A stretch of DNA of 42,663 nt from Ignavibacteriaceae bacterium (GCA_008933765.1 WBUK01000021.1:1-42663); one strand, 5' to 3'; counted from the stretch's first letter, positions 23,993-33,997 are shown. Notes: generated from the sequence alone by a model not told the origin. Translations and numbers: made by a program.

Positions 23993-25148
23993 TTGCGGCA
24001 TTCTCCTTTCTGTACTGTTGAACTTCTTCTTTGGAAGCATTTCCCGCTTTTTGAAGCGCTCTTATGTATGTAACCACCGCCCATCTTTCTTTCACATTAA
24101 GCTGGCTTGCGTACGAGGGCATAATGTTCTGCCCAACGGCGATAACATGATAGATGTTGCCATCCTGCCACTTTTGCAATTTTTCGGTGTGAAGGCTTGG
24201 AGGAACCGGGAACTGCCCGTTCAGCCTGCCGTCGCCGTCACCATGGTTGCCGTGGCAAGGTGAGCAGAAAGTGAGGAATTTTTTCTGCCCTAATTTCAGC
24301 ACTTCAGCCGAAGCGACCAATGGGTTCGCCAAGGGTTCAGCCGGCTGCGCTGCAGAATCTGCGAACTCGTAAGGCATGTGCCCTCTTGAGACGGTTCCCT
24401 TAACAGGTTCGCGCATCATCCTTCCGTCTGCGAAGAAATCACTCGCCTGTTGCGGCACGCCGCGGAACTGATGATCCATCCAGTTGAAAGGGTTCATGTA
24501 CATAAGTTTATTTAAGCTGAAATATGTTCCACCCGAAACCAAAAGAGCCACGAGTACGAGCAACCCTACAAACTTCGGGTTGAATGCGTCGTAAAGCGTT
24601 CTTTCTGGCTCGTAAATTTCTGCGATACCCTTACCGCCGAGCGAGCTGAAAAGCTCTTTTACTTCAGCTTCATTGAATTTGCCATCATTTGCACCGATAA
24701 ACAAACCATATTTATCCCTCGAAACTGAAGTCATATAGGGTGTTTCGTGAAGCGGGTGTTTGTTATCAGGGAAACGGAAAAATACAGAAAGCATTCCGAT
24801 TACGGTTCCCAAAGTAGCCATTAAAACGGTAACCTCGAAAGTAATCGGAATAAACGCAGGAAGCGAAAAGAATGGTTTACCGCCGATGTTCATCGGATAG
24901 TCAACCACCATCGTCCAGTATTGAAGCAGCAACCCGGCAGCTATTCCGCCAAGCCCGAAAGCTAAGGTAACAAACCCTAATTTCGAGGGTTTCAGCTTCA
25001 TCGCATCGTCCATTCCGTGAACGGGATATGGAGTGTGCACATCAAATTTTTTGTATCCTTTGCCCGACACTTCCTCAGCAGCGTGTATAATCTGGTCGGG
25101 GGTATCGAACAAAGCGACAATTCCGTAAAGTTTATTCGTACGATCCAT
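23982..25148 (-). CDS. actD: Fused alternative complex III subunits D and E
   Basis: 388 aa. Residues 1-260 are the DUF3341 protein ActD: a ferredoxin-like start (LYGIVALFDTPDQIIHAAEE), two TM helices (FVTLAFGLGGIAAGLLLQYW; FEVTVLMATLGTVIGMLSVF), and then one more helix (FVGLLVLVALLVSGGTYF). Residues 270-388 are a cytochrome c: haem site CSPCHGNHGDGDG and methionine in NIMPSYASQ, equivalent to ActE. In several known operons these are separate genes. Here they are one frame with no stop. It overlaps the actC stop by one base (TAATG). Electrons from ActB/ActA would leave through this c domain. Confidence 0.92.
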   Translation of the reverse strand: MDRTNKLYGIVALFDTPDQIIHAAEEVSGKGYKKFDVHTPYPVHGMDDAMKLKPSKLGFVTLAFGLGGIAAGLLLQYWTMVVDYPMNIGGKPFFSLPAFIPITFEVTVLMATLGTVIGMLSVFFRFPDNKHPLHETPYMTSVSRDKYGLFIGANDGKFNEAEVKELFSSLGGKGIAEIYEPERTLYDAFNPKFVGLLVLVALLVSGGTYFSLNKLMYMNPFNWMDHQFRGVPQQASDFFADGRMMREPVKGTVSRGHMPYEFADSAAQPAEPLANPLVASAEVLKLGQKKFLTFCSPCHGNHGDGDGRLNGQFPVPPSLHTEKLQKWQDGNIYHVIAVGQNIMPSYASQLNVKERWAVVTYIRALQKAGNASKEEVQQYRKENAANVK

Positions 25149-26518
25149 TAGTGTTCACCTCCGTGATGTGTCGGTTGCGCGCCATCAGCAACCGCTTTAA
25201 CTTCTGCTATTGATACAACCGGCATTGCCTTTACGAAAAGTAAAACCAGAGTGAAGAACATACCAAAACTTCCGACTAATAAGCCAATATCGAATATTGT
25301 GGGTTTGAAGTAACCCCAGCTTGAGGGGAGATAATCGCGGTGAAGCGAAGTTACTACGATTACAAACCGCTCGAACCACATCCCGACATTTACCAGAATT
25401 ACGATGATGAACATCACCGGTATCGATCTTCTCAGCTTCCTGAACCAGAAGAATTGCGGGAAAATAACATTACAGCTTACCATTATCCAGTATGCCCATG
25501 CGTAAGGACCAAAAATGCGGTTGATAAACACAAACTGTTCGAAGGGAACGCCACTATACCAGGCGATGAAAAACTCGGTTGCGTAAGCGTAACCGACCAT
25601 CATGCCCGTGGCAAGAATTACCTTGTTCATTCGCTCTAAGTGGTCAACCGTTATGATGTTTTCAAGGTCGAAAACCTTCCGCACAAAGAGCAACACCGTA
25701 ACCACCATCGCAAAGCCTGAGAAGATTGCACCGCCTACGAAGTAGGGAGGGAAAATTGTGGTGTGCCAGCCCGGCATGATTGAGACGGCAAAGTCGAACG
25801 AAACGATCGTGTGAACCGAAAGCACCAACGGAGTTGCAAAACCCGCCAAGATAACATAAGATTTTTCGTAGTGTTGCCAGTTACGGTTCGAGTGCCGCCA
25901 ACCCAGCGAAAAGAGCGAATAGATGAACTTCTTCACTTTCGTGGTGGTGCGGTCTCTCATAACTGCAAAATCGGGGATAAGACCGATATACCAGAAAACC
26001 AACGAAACGGTGAAGTAAGTTGAAACTGCGAACACATCCCAAAGCAACGGCGAGGTGAAGTTAACCCAAAGCCCGTTTTGGCTCGGATACGGGAGAAGAT
26101 AACCATCCAACCAGGGGCGCCCCGTGTGAATTGTCGGGAAGATACCCGCAACCATCACAGCGAAAATCGTCATTGTCTCGGCGAAACGGGCTATCGCAGT
26201 GCGCCACTTCTGCCTTAAAAGAAAGAGGATCGCAGAGATCAGCGTCCCTGCGTGACCGATACCGATCCAGAAGACGAAATTGACGATCTCGAACGCCCAG
26301 CCAACGGGTTGGTTGTTACCCCACATCCCGATGCCGTAGTAAAATGTATATCCAAGAGAAATCGCACCGATCAGGAACAGAGTGAGCGTTACCGCCAACG
26401 CAATATAATATTTGCGGTTTGGCTTCTCCGACATCGGTTTGGCGATCAGGTCCTCTATCTCACCGAGAGAGAGCCTGCCGTGGATTAACGGGAGTTCTTT
26501 ACTGTAGTCTATGTTCAC
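25148..26518 (-). CDS. actC: Alternative complex III subunit C, NrfD-like
   Basis: 456 aa. The start is GTG 26518, directly after the actB TAA and eight bases from GGAGG. About ten TM helices ([39 protein letters not shown], and so on) form the polysulfide-reductase NrfD-like fold. The [19 protein letters not shown] motif and the [10 protein letters not shown] motif are typical of ActC. ACIII structures place the quinol site in ActC near ActB. The tail is His-rich (QPTHHGGEH). Confidence 0.95.
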   Translation of the reverse strand: MNIDYSKELPLIHGRLSLGEIEDLIAKPMSEKPNRKYYIALAVTLTLFLIGAISLGYTFYYGIGMWGNNQPVGWAFEIVNFVFWIGIGHAGTLISAILFLLRQKWRTAIARFAETMTIFAVMVAGIFPTIHTGRPWLDGYLLPYPSQNGLWVNFTSPLLWDVFAVSTYFTVSLVFWYIGLIPDFAVMRDRTTTKVKKFIYSLFSLGWRHSNRNWQHYEKSYVILAGFATPLVLSVHTIVSFDFAVSIMPGWHTTIFPPYFVGGAIFSGFAMVVTVLLFVRKVFDLENIITVDHLERMNKVILATGMMVGYAYATEFFIAWYSGVPFEQFVFINRIFGPYAWAYWIMVSCNVIFPQFFWFRKLRRSIPVMFIIVILVNVGMWFERFVIVVTSLHRDYLPSSWGYFKPTIFDIGLLVGSFGMFFTLVLLFVKAMPVVSIAEVKAVADGAQPTHHGGEH

Positions 26519-29500
26519 TTACACTTCCTCCGCTGTTGTGTTCTGTAATCTTGCAATATATCTGACATTTGCTTTAATATTTAGCTCCTCAAGCACGGTG
26601 TATGCCAGGTCATGCTCGTGGAAAAGATTGAAATCAGATTGTTTATCGTTCAAATCGCCAAACGAAATGGCGTCTGCAGGACATGCTTCCTGACATGCGG
26701 TTTTAACATCGCTGCCCTTGAGTGGTCTGCCCTCAGCCAAAGCTTTGCTTCTTGCTTCCTCAATTCTGTGGACGCAGAAGGTACATTTTTCCATCACACC
26801 TCTTGGGCGCACGGTAACTTCAGGGTTGTTCGCTAAGTTAACGGGCTCTTCATAGTAGTAGCCATTTGCGAAGTGATCCCTGAAATCGAAGAAGTTGAAT
26901 CTTCTTACTTTGTAAGGGCAGTTGTTCGAGCAGTACCTTGTACCAACGCAGCGGTTATAAACCATCTGGTTAAGCCCGTCGATACTGTGCTGAGTAGCCG
27001 CCACCGGGCAGACATTCTCGCACGGGGCGTTGTCACAATGCTGGCACAACATCGGCTGGACTGAGGCATCCGGGTCTTCCGGGGTGCCGGAGTAGTACCT
27101 GTCGATCCTCATCCACTGCATTTCGCGCCCTTTAATCACCTGGTCTTTACCGACAACAGGAACATTGTTCTCAATAGAGCAAGCCACGGAGCAGTTACCG
27201 CAGCCGGTGCACTTGTTCAGGTCGATTGTCATCCCCCATTTAACTCCGGGATACTCATGATTTGGGTATAGGGAAACCGATGAAGGCTTTTCACCCTTCA
27301 GGAATTTGGGGTTCGCAATAAACTGAGCGAGCGTACCCTCCTGAATGATGTGTCGCTTCAGGTGCGCATCGTCGGTGTTAACGATCGATTTATCGTAGGT
27401 GTAGTGGTCTTGTGTTGAAGCCAGAGTGTAGCTGCCCTCGGCAACCGCTATGGTCGCGGTGGTGAACACTTTTTCGTTCATTGTTTTTTGGAAAACTGAA
27501 ACATCCTGCCCGACCTCAAGCGCCACTACGGGGCATTTGGTTCTGCCGTAGCCAAGCTCAACTATAACCGTATCATCGGCTACACCGGGCTGAACCAGAA
27601 CCGGCAGCGTAACTTTTTTACCGTTAAGCGATACTTCTATAAGGCTGTCGGTTTTGGCGCCAAGGTCTTTCGAAGTTTTCTCCGAAATGGCGGCATAGTT
27701 ATCCCAGGTAACCTTCGAAATGGTGTGCGGAAGCTCCTGCAACCATCCGTTGTTAGCGTGTCTTCCATCGCCGAGTGCATAGCTTTCAGCGAGAATAACT
27801 GCAGTTTTACCCGGTTTTAACGGGTTTTCGGTAGGCACATCTTTCAAAGTAAATTTAGGAGCTACAACTTTGGCATCAGTGATCATCGAAACACCGTCGT
27901 GCAGCGAGCCTGCCCAGAATTTGTTGAAATTGTTACCCTTGTAGTTCTCTTTCCACGCAGCTTTAAGATAATCCAAGTAGTTGGTATCTTTATAACCGTC
28001 GGTTTTGCCGCTTAGCCACTGCAACAGAATTGCTTCTTTCTGCCGTGTGTTGTAAAGCGGCGCAATAACAGGCTGCATAGTAGAGGTGAAGTTGCTTCTG
28101 ATTTTGGCGTCGCCCCAGCTTTCGAAATCGTGGTTGAGTGGCAGCACGAAATTGGAAGAGTAGCTTGTTTCGTTCGGCAGAAGCGCCATAGAAACAACCA
28201 GTTTAACCTTCTTAAGTGCCTCTTCAAAACCAAGCTCTTTCGGGAAGTGGTAAACAGGGTTTGCATCCATATTCACCAACAGACTGACCTTGCCGGCTTT
28301 CATGTCTGCAACCAAACCGGCAATTTCTTTTGAAGTTGAATATTTGTGAAGTTCCACATTAGCAACAGTGTCGCTGTAAAGGGCGCTTCCGCCGGTTACT
28401 TCGTTTAACAAGTGAACCAGAACCTGCACATCTTCCGGAACGGCTTCACCGGCATAAACGATCGATTTCGAACCGTTGGAAACGAGGTCGCCAATCAGTG
28501 CGTTTAACGATTTTCTTCCTTTTTCAGAAAGTTGAGCCTTTTTCGAGAAAGCGTCAACTGTAAAAGCACTTAATTTGCCGGAAAGTGACTCAGGGATAAC
28601 TCCCTTACCTTTCCCTCTTTTCGAGACTTCATTCATTAAAGTGAGAACGAAATCGTAGTAGTGTTCTGGTTTTATTCTGATTCTGTAGTCAGCATTTGCA
28701 CCTGTGGTTGTGAAATTAGCTTCTGCAGAATATAGCCTGTTGAATTTTTTGGTGTTGTTGACATCGCGGCGGTCTCTGATCATCCTGTGTTGCTCGATCG
28801 AATTACCGTCGGTTCCGAAAAGGCTCGCTTCCAATGCAAGAATAACATCAGCTTCATCCCACTTGATTACCGCCGGAACTGAATCTTCGCCATAGCATTT
28901 CTTCCAGGCGTTCGTTCTGTTTTCAGCCGCAAAAAGATCGTAATAAATGAACCTTACCGATTTGTATTTTTCCTGAAGTTCGCCCATCAACTTAATTGCT
29001 GTTGGCGAGTGAACCTTGTGCGAAATAAACACTGCCGAACCTTCGCCGCCGAGTGTAAGTTGTGCAATAACTTTGCCGTCAACATCCTGCCATTTTGCCG
29101 GTGTGTACTCTCCTTGGTTTACTGTTTGTGGCTCGGAAAACCGTTGCGGATCATAAAGATCCATCACTGAAGCCTGACCTTTTGCACAAACCTTACCCGC
29201 ATTAACAGGGTGATCAGGGTTGCCGTCAACTTTTATCGGGCGACCTTCGCGTGTTTTAATCAGAACACCACAAGCGTGCCCGCAACCCATGTAGGTTGAA
29301 GCGTAAAAATTGGCTTCACCTATTGTTATATCATCCGGTTTTCTGTTATAGGGCATAAGTTCGCCCTTATCACGGTAGTCAGAGCAACCGGCGGCCATAA
29401 ACGCAGCCGAGGCGCTCATTAATGCTAGAAATTTGCGGCGGGAAATCCCCGAAAGTTCCTTATCAACATCAAATTCTTCTTTAACACCTGGCGCAAACTC

Positions 29501-29605
29501 GTGATATTGGGTTTCATCGGTTACACCACCGGCATTGTACTCATCAACACTCCGCCACAATTCATCTCTTTTAACATCTTTTCTGTCTTTGTTCTGATCG
29601 CTCAT
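26519..29605 (-). CDS. actB: Alternative complex III subunit B, molybdopterin-like and Fe-S
   Basis: 1028 aa. A twin-arginine signal (SRRKFLALMSASAAF, residues 55-69) runs into a lipobox with Cys74. The first part (about 90-740) is the molybdopterin-oxidoreductase-like domain of ActB, which in characterised complexes has no Mo cofactor. The last 250 residues hold Fe-S motifs: CTGCGNCSVAC, CQHCDNAPCENVCP, CVGTRYCSNNCP (three Cys), and CTFC with CQEAC. That gives room for three 4Fe-4S and one 3Fe-4S cluster. The protein passes electrons from quinol to haems of ActA/ActE. Its ATG directly follows the stop of the small gene upstream. Confidence 0.97.
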   Translation of the reverse strand: MSDQNKDRKDVKRDELWRSVDEYNAGGVTDETQYHEFAPGVKEEFDVDKELSGISRRKFLALMSASAAFMAAGCSDYRDKGELMPYNRKPDDITIGEANFYASTYMGCGHACGVLIKTREGRPIKVDGNPDHPVNAGKVCAKGQASVMDLYDPQRFSEPQTVNQGEYTPAKWQDVDGKVIAQLTLGGEGSAVFISHKVHSPTAIKLMGELQEKYKSVRFIYYDLFAAENRTNAWKKCYGEDSVPAVIKWDEADVILALEASLFGTDGNSIEQHRMIRDRRDVNNTKKFNRLYSAEANFTTTGANADYRIRIKPEHYYDFVLTLMNEVSKRGKGKGVIPESLSGKLSAFTVDAFSKKAQLSEKGRKSLNALIGDLVSNGSKSIVYAGEAVPEDVQVLVHLLNEVTGGSALYSDTVANVELHKYSTSKEIAGLVADMKAGKVSLLVNMDANPVYHFPKELGFEEALKKVKLVVSMALLPNETSYSSNFVLPLNHDFESWGDAKIRSNFTSTMQPVIAPLYNTRQKEAILLQWLSGKTDGYKDTNYLDYLKAAWKENYKGNNFNKFWAGSLHDGVSMITDAKVVAPKFTLKDVPTENPLKPGKTAVILAESYALGDGRHANNGWLQELPHTISKVTWDNYAAISEKTSKDLGAKTDSLIEVSLNGKKVTLPVLVQPGVADDTVIVELGYGRTKCPVVALEVGQDVSVFQKTMNEKVFTTATIAVAEGSYTLASTQDHYTYDKSIVNTDDAHLKRHIIQEGTLAQFIANPKFLKGEKPSSVSLYPNHEYPGVKWGMTIDLNKCTGCGNCSVACSIENNVPVVGKDQVIKGREMQWMRIDRYYSGTPEDPDASVQPMLCQHCDNAPCENVCPVAATQHSIDGLNQMVYNRCVGTRYCSNNCPYKVRRFNFFDFRDHFANGYYYEEPVNLANNPEVTVRPRGVMEKCTFCVHRIEEARSKALAEGRPLKGSDVKTACQEACPADAISFGDLNDKQSDFNLFHEHDLAYTVLEELNIKANVRYIARLQNTTAEEV

Positions 29606-29818
29606 TTACACCACCGTCGAATTTCTTTTAATAGAATCAGGATTCTCTTTAATCGTAACTTTTTTCTTGCTGTCGGTCTGTTTTTTCCCGCCAAAAAGAG
29701 AGAAAACATTCCGAAAAGCAAAAAGTGCCGCACTAATCAGCGCTAAGTTCCCGATGAATTTCTTTCTGTTCATCGTTGTAGCATTTTTCATCTGCGTAAC
29801 ATTCTTATTATCAGTCAT
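29606..29818 (-). CDS. Small single-pass membrane protein between actA and actB
   Basis: 70 aa from ATG 29818, 14 bases after actA, with AGGAG ten bases upstream. A longer reading (start 29875) would overlap actA and is rejected. The protein has a polar start (MTDNKNVTQMKNATTMNRKK), one hydrophobic segment (FIGNLALISAALFAFRNVF), and a basic tail (GGKKQTDSKKKVTIKE). RKKF before the helix looks like a weak twin-arginine motif. No redox motif. By position it may be a small ACIII subunit or assembly factor. Confidence 0.75.
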   Translation of the reverse strand: MTDNKNVTQMKNATTMNRKKFIGNLALISAALFAFRNVFSLFGGKKQTDSKKKVTIKENPDSIKRNSTVV

Positions 29819-29831
29819 AATCTCATATCTC

Positions 29832-30398
29832 CTATCTGTGACAAGCCCAGCAGTGCTGCGGACCTTTGTTAACATTCTTAAGATACGGCAATTTCTTCTC
29901 AGGGTTGCGATGACAATCTAAACAATCCGACATGTTGAAAGGATTCACCTGTGAAATTTTCTCCATATTCGCAACATCACCGTGGCAGGAAGCGCAATCG
30001 ATCCCCCTGCTGACATGCACCGAGTGGTTGAAATACGCATATTGAGCAGTCTCATGTATTCGTTTCCATGGAATCGGTTTACCGCTCTTATAGTATTCGG
30101 TCAGTTTAATGATTTCCGGTCTGTCAGTTCTGGCTTGTGTATGACAGTTCATGCAAACACCTGCGGTGGGAATTGTCGCAAACCGGGTCTTCTCAACTCC
30201 GGTATGGCAGTACTGGCAGTCAATCTGCATAGTACCGGCATGCAACTTATGCGAGAAGGCAATCGGCTGATCCGGAGAGTAGCCGACGCTGTCCCGCTCC
30301 GCTTTGGAAGCATAAAAAGTGAATACAAAAGACACCAGAGCGACAAATACCACTATCGGTAATCGAATCCGTAGTAGATAGTCGATAAAATTACTCAT
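29832..30398 (-). CDS. actA: Alternative complex III subunit A, pentahaem cytochrome c
   Basis: 188 aa, ATG with AAGG six bases upstream. An N-terminal TM helix (LPIVVFVALVSFVFTFYA) is followed by a periplasmic part with five haem sites: CQYCH, CMNCH, CASCH, CLDCH and CWACH. This count and the FxH spacing (FNHSVHVSRGIDCASCHG) match ActA. Haem ligands are probably bis-His. It is the first gene of the operon; the 343-base gap before it should hold the operon promoter. Confidence 0.95.
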   Translation of the reverse strand: MSNFIDYLLRIRLPIVVFVALVSFVFTFYASKAERDSVGYSPDQPIAFSHKLHAGTMQIDCQYCHTGVEKTRFATIPTAGVCMNCHTQARTDRPEIIKLTEYYKSGKPIPWKRIHETAQYAYFNHSVHVSRGIDCASCHGDVANMEKISQVNPFNMSDCLDCHRNPEKKLPYLKNVNKGPQHCWACHR

Positions 30399-30741
30399 CG
30401 TATGCCTTCGCTTGAATTACTGAAAAATTATTGTTTTGAAATGTTGTCTGGCGGGCAAAAAATGCAGAGTACGCCACACCTGTTACTGTTAAATTTAAAA
30501 ATAAAAGTTGGGTGTATGTGTAATTGAGTATCAATTTTCAGAATTACGCAATTTACTAAAAAAATTTCGGTTCTTGCTTGTATTTAAGGTTTGCGGACTT
30601 CGCTTAAAGTAACTTTTAAAGGTAAGAAAAATCGTTTAAATAATTATAAGTAAATTTCTTACACAATTGTAAAAAAGTTAATTAAAGGGGCTTTTTCCCC
30701 GATATTTTTTTGGCTTCCGCACATAAGCGCCCCAAGCCCGG
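30399..30741. other. Leader region of the respiratory operon
   Basis: 343 AT-rich bases between actA (start) and glcF (end), both on the minus strand. I see no ORF, no strong hairpin and no confident -7 box. The end of the glcF transcript and the promoter of the actA operon must both lie here. Confidence 0.5.
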
Positions 30742-32109
30742 TCAAATAACCGCGGTGTGCTCTTTACGGTTGTTTTTTGGCTTCCATGCCCGGTTCAGAA
30801 AAGTGGCAAAATGCACCACTTCAGTATTCACATTGAACTTATCGGTACCGTGGCTAATTTGCCCCATGCAGCCGGGGTTTCCCATAACCACCACTTCTGA
30901 CTCCGTTTGGGCTATATTATCCATTTTTCTGGTTAAGAATTTTAACGAGTCATCGTAGCGGGCAACATTGTAAATACCGGCACTTCCGCAACACCATGAA
31001 GCTTCGTTCAGTTCGGTGTACTGCACACCTTTAATTTGTTTAATTATTTCGCGCGGTTCTTTGAAGATTTTTTGCGTGTGCACTAAGTGACAAGCGTCGT
31101 GGTAGGTTACTTTCCCGTTGTACTCGTAGTTTTCCGCAAAGAACCCGGTTTTAGCTAAAAATTCTGAAATATCCATCACTTTCGAAGCGAATTTCTGCGC
31201 ACCCTCTTTTTCAGAAGTGTCGGGGGTTTTCTCCGGGCGCTGTTCGATGATGTCACCGGGGATCACATGCCCGTATTCTTTCATGTAAGCACCACATCCT
31301 GCTGAGTTTGAAACGATGTAATCGTAGTTGTACTTTGAAAAAAGATCGTAAGTCTCCTGTGCGAGTTTCCGCCCCTTTTTCCCCTCGCCGTTGTGTGCAT
31401 GAAGCGAACCGCAACAACCCTGATTACGAGGTATTATCACCTGACAGCCGTGCTGAAGCAATACATTTAGCGTGTCAGAGTGAATATCTGCGTAAGCCAC
31501 ATCCATTATACAACCCAAAGGCATTATTACGCGGTATCTGATTTCACCCGACGGATTGTAAATTTCGTCCATCGTGTCGCTGCTGAACCGTTTTGAAATT
31601 TGCGGCGAAAGGCTATCGGCTTCACCCAGACTTTTACCCAGTATTTTAAAAAAGCCGATTCTGCGGAGGAAATTCCTGATCCCGTAATTTTGGTAAAAAT
31701 AGAGGAACTTAGCGGTTATTTTTAATACTGTGTGGTTCCCGATTATGAAATTTAGCCCGAACCTTCTCAAAAATCTGGTTTTTATCGGTTCTAATTGTCT
31801 TTGCGAAACATCTTCCCGCGCAGCTTCAATAATTGCGCCATACTTAACACCGGCGGGGCATGCGGTTTCGCAAGCCTGGCAGTCTAAACAGAAGCTTACT
31901 TCGTTCAGGTAGGTATCGTTTATTTCAAGTTTACCCTCAGAAACATTTTTTATCAGCCTGATTCTGCCCCGCGGGGAAGAAGATTCAAGATGATCAACAT
32001 TGTATGTAGGGCAGGTCGGAAGGCATAAACCACAATGCATACACTGCACAAGAAGATCATCAGAAATCAGTGAGTTTATTATGTTTCGTTGTGTGTTGTT
32101 TTCTTTCAT
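30742..32109 (-). CDS. glcF: Glycolate/lactate oxidase iron-sulfur subunit
   Basis: 455 aa. Two 4Fe-4S motifs near the N-terminus, CMHCGLCLPTCP and CLDCQACETACPAG, are followed by two cysteine-rich CCG domains: GCIMD...GCCGSLHAHNG and DACHLVHTQ...WCCGSAGIYN. This is the GlcF/LutA type of electron-transfer subunit, which takes electrons from a GlcD flavoprotein to the quinone pool. It lies 126 bases downstream of glcD in the same direction. No glcE is present. The substrate could be glycolate, D-lactate or another 2-hydroxy acid. Confidence 0.92.
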   Translation of the reverse strand: MKENNTQRNIINSLISDDLLVQCMHCGLCLPTCPTYNVDHLESSSPRGRIRLIKNVSEGKLEINDTYLNEVSFCLDCQACETACPAGVKYGAIIEAAREDVSQRQLEPIKTRFLRRFGLNFIIGNHTVLKITAKFLYFYQNYGIRNFLRRIGFFKILGKSLGEADSLSPQISKRFSSDTMDEIYNPSGEIRYRVIMPLGCIMDVAYADIHSDTLNVLLQHGCQVIIPRNQGCCGSLHAHNGEGKKGRKLAQETYDLFSKYNYDYIVSNSAGCGAYMKEYGHVIPGDIIEQRPEKTPDTSEKEGAQKFASKVMDISEFLAKTGFFAENYEYNGKVTYHDACHLVHTQKIFKEPREIIKQIKGVQYTELNEASWCCGSAGIYNVARYDDSLKFLTRKMDNIAQTESEVVVMGNPGCMGQISHGTDKFNVNTEVVHFATFLNRAWKPKNNRKEHTAVI

Positions 32110-32235
32110 TCTTCAGGGTATCTGTTTATATCAATCGTATCTTCTTATAGCCGTGGTTCCTGTTTGACACCGTCGTATCTGAGGTTTTTCCCAAATTTTG
32201 TCGAAGTTTTGAGTTATCTCTCTTTTGTTGCCGCA

Positions 32236-33687
32236 CTAATGCGTGTGCCCGTGCGGTTTCTCCGGAATATCTTCCCTTCTGCCGGGCAATGGCCCCTCGC
32301 ACTTTGGTTTTGATGTTATAATTTTGCCCGGATTCAGGATATTGTTCTCATCCAGTGAAAGCTTAAGTTTTTTCATAAAATCAATCCCGACATTTCCGGC
32401 AACATTCTCCAGAAAATCTCTTTTCGCCAAACCCGTTCCGTGCTCACCCGTAATCGTGCCGCCGAGTTTTATCGCCTCGTTAAAAATAAAATCGAAAGCG
32501 CGGTGCGCCCGTTCAATCCCCTGTTTATCACGCTCATCAGTCAGACAAGTAGGGTGGAGATTACCGTCGCCGGCGTGCCCAAAATCGCCGATTGTAACAT
32601 CGAACATTTTTGCGGCTTCTTTCACCTTTTCAATCATCACGGGTAACTCGCTTCTGGGGACGGTTGCGTCTTCCAGAATGGTGGTGGGGCGCACCCTTGC
32701 AAGTGCGCTAAGCGCCATCCTTCTCGCCTCTTTAAGAAGTGCAGCCTCTTCGGCGCTTCCTGCCACTTTCACAAAGGTTGATCCGTTCTTTTTCAGGGCT
32801 TTGAAGACTTTTTCGGCGTCTTCATCAACCTCTGCACCTTTGCCGTCAACTTCAATAATTAAGATCGCTTCACTTTTGCGCGGCAGCCCGGTTGGGATGA
32901 AGTCCTCAACGCAGTTAATGGTTGTATTATCCAGAAACTCCATAATAGTTGGTGTAACATGTGCGGCAATAATATCCGCAACCGCTTTTCCGCTGTCGGT
33001 TATCGAATCAAAATACGCCGTCATCGTAATCGATTTTTGTGGTTTGGGAATCAGCTTCAGCAAAATTTTGGTGAAAATAGCCAGCGTACCTTCGCTTCCA
33101 ACCATAATATCACGGAGGTTATAACCGGCAACATCTTTAACATTTTTCCCGCCTATTCTTAAAATTTCACCGTTTGGCAAAATTGCCTCTAAACCCATCA
33201 CATAATTTTTTGTTACGCCGTATTTCAGCCCCCGCAACCCGCCGGCGTTCTCGGCTACATTTCCGCCGAGCGTGCAAATCTTGCCGCTTCCCGGATCGGG
33301 GGGGTAAAATAAACCTAATTTTTCAACTTCGGTCTGCAATTTTTCGGTTATTACCCCCGGCTCAACCCATGCCGTAAGGTTGGCACGGTCTATTTCCAAA
33401 ATCTTGTTCCACTTCGTCAGAACCATTACCACCGAGTTTTCAACGGGGATTGAACCACCGCTAAGCCCCGTGCCCGAACCCCTCGGAACAACCGCAAACC
33501 GCTCGGCATTTGCCAGCCGCATCACCGCTGATATTTGCTCGGCGTTCTCCGGAAATATAACCGCCTCCGGCATTCGGCTCATTACCGGCGTACCGTCGTA
33601 AGAGTATGCCGTTAAGTGAACCGGGTCGGTTAAAATATTCTTTTTGGATACTATCTCACCAAGTGCGGAGATTATGTTAGGGGTCAT
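32236..33687 (-). CDS. glcD: FAD-linked 2-hydroxy-acid oxidase subunit
   Basis: 483 aa. The FAD_binding_4 domain covers about 30-215 (AVVPRGSGTGLSGGSIP, CTLGGNVAENAGGLRGLKYG, VGSEGTLAIFTKI), followed by the FAD-oxidase C-terminal domain with GDFGHAGDGNLHP and the TGEHGTGLAKR motif. These mark the GlcD/D-lactate dehydrogenase family, oxidising a 2-hydroxy acid to the 2-oxo acid. The tail is His-rich (PEKPHGHTH). It overlaps the zinc-ribbon gene by four bases. Substrate assignment is uncertain; glcF nearby is the likely partner. Confidence 0.94.
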   Translation of the reverse strand: MTPNIISALGEIVSKKNILTDPVHLTAYSYDGTPVMSRMPEAVIFPENAEQISAVMRLANAERFAVVPRGSGTGLSGGSIPVENSVVMVLTKWNKILEIDRANLTAWVEPGVITEKLQTEVEKLGLFYPPDPGSGKICTLGGNVAENAGGLRGLKYGVTKNYVMGLEAILPNGEILRIGGKNVKDVAGYNLRDIMVGSEGTLAIFTKILLKLIPKPQKSITMTAYFDSITDSGKAVADIIAAHVTPTIMEFLDNTTINCVEDFIPTGLPRKSEAILIIEVDGKGAEVDEDAEKVFKALKKNGSTFVKVAGSAEEAALLKEARRMALSALARVRPTTILEDATVPRSELPVMIEKVKEAAKMFDVTIGDFGHAGDGNLHPTCLTDERDKQGIERAHRAFDFIFNEAIKLGGTITGEHGTGLAKRDFLENVAGNVGIDFMKKLKLSLDENNILNPGKIITSKPKCEGPLPGRREDIPEKPHGHTH

Positions 33688-33989
33688 CTGATAAATTTCT
33701 GAATTATAAACTTCACGGCAAAACCCGTCGCAAACGCTATAATTATGTAGATGCCCAACATTTTCAGGTTGTCCCGTGTGAGCACAAAAGTTGATTTATA
33801 GCCGCGCCACCCGCAATTCGAACAGCGATATACCTTAAACCATGTGCCGCCCTTAACTATCGTTTCAAAAATATTACGGGTTTTCGAGCGCCGTAATGTG
33901 TTATATTGCTTACACGAAGGGCATTTTGAAAACGATGCGTCTTTACGAAATCCTACCCTCTTTGTCTTTAGTCTGCGTTTTTGAGCCAT
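33684..33989 (-). CDS. Zinc-ribbon single-pass membrane protein
   Basis: 101 aa. Basic N-terminus (AQKRRLKTKRVGFRKD), then a zinc ribbon with CPSC and CSNCGW (Cys pairs about 30 residues apart), and a C-terminal TM helix (MLGIYIIIAFATGFAVKFII, about 77-96). The ribbon probably lies in the cytoplasm. It sits between ctpA (eight bases after it) and glcD (four-base overlap). Small membrane zinc ribbons of this kind have no known role; no family name assigned. Confidence 0.8.
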   Translation of the reverse strand: MAQKRRLKTKRVGFRKDASFSKCPSCKQYNTLRRSKTRNIFETIVKGGTWFKVYRCSNCGWRGYKSTFVLTRDNLKMLGIYIIIAFATGFAVKFIIQKFIR

Positions 33990-33997
33990 TTATCTTT

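Noticed and set aside
32243..33124. 293-residue plus-strand ORF
   Set aside because: It is the complement of glcD, which has full family motifs; Ser/Ala richness reflects the opposite-strand codons.
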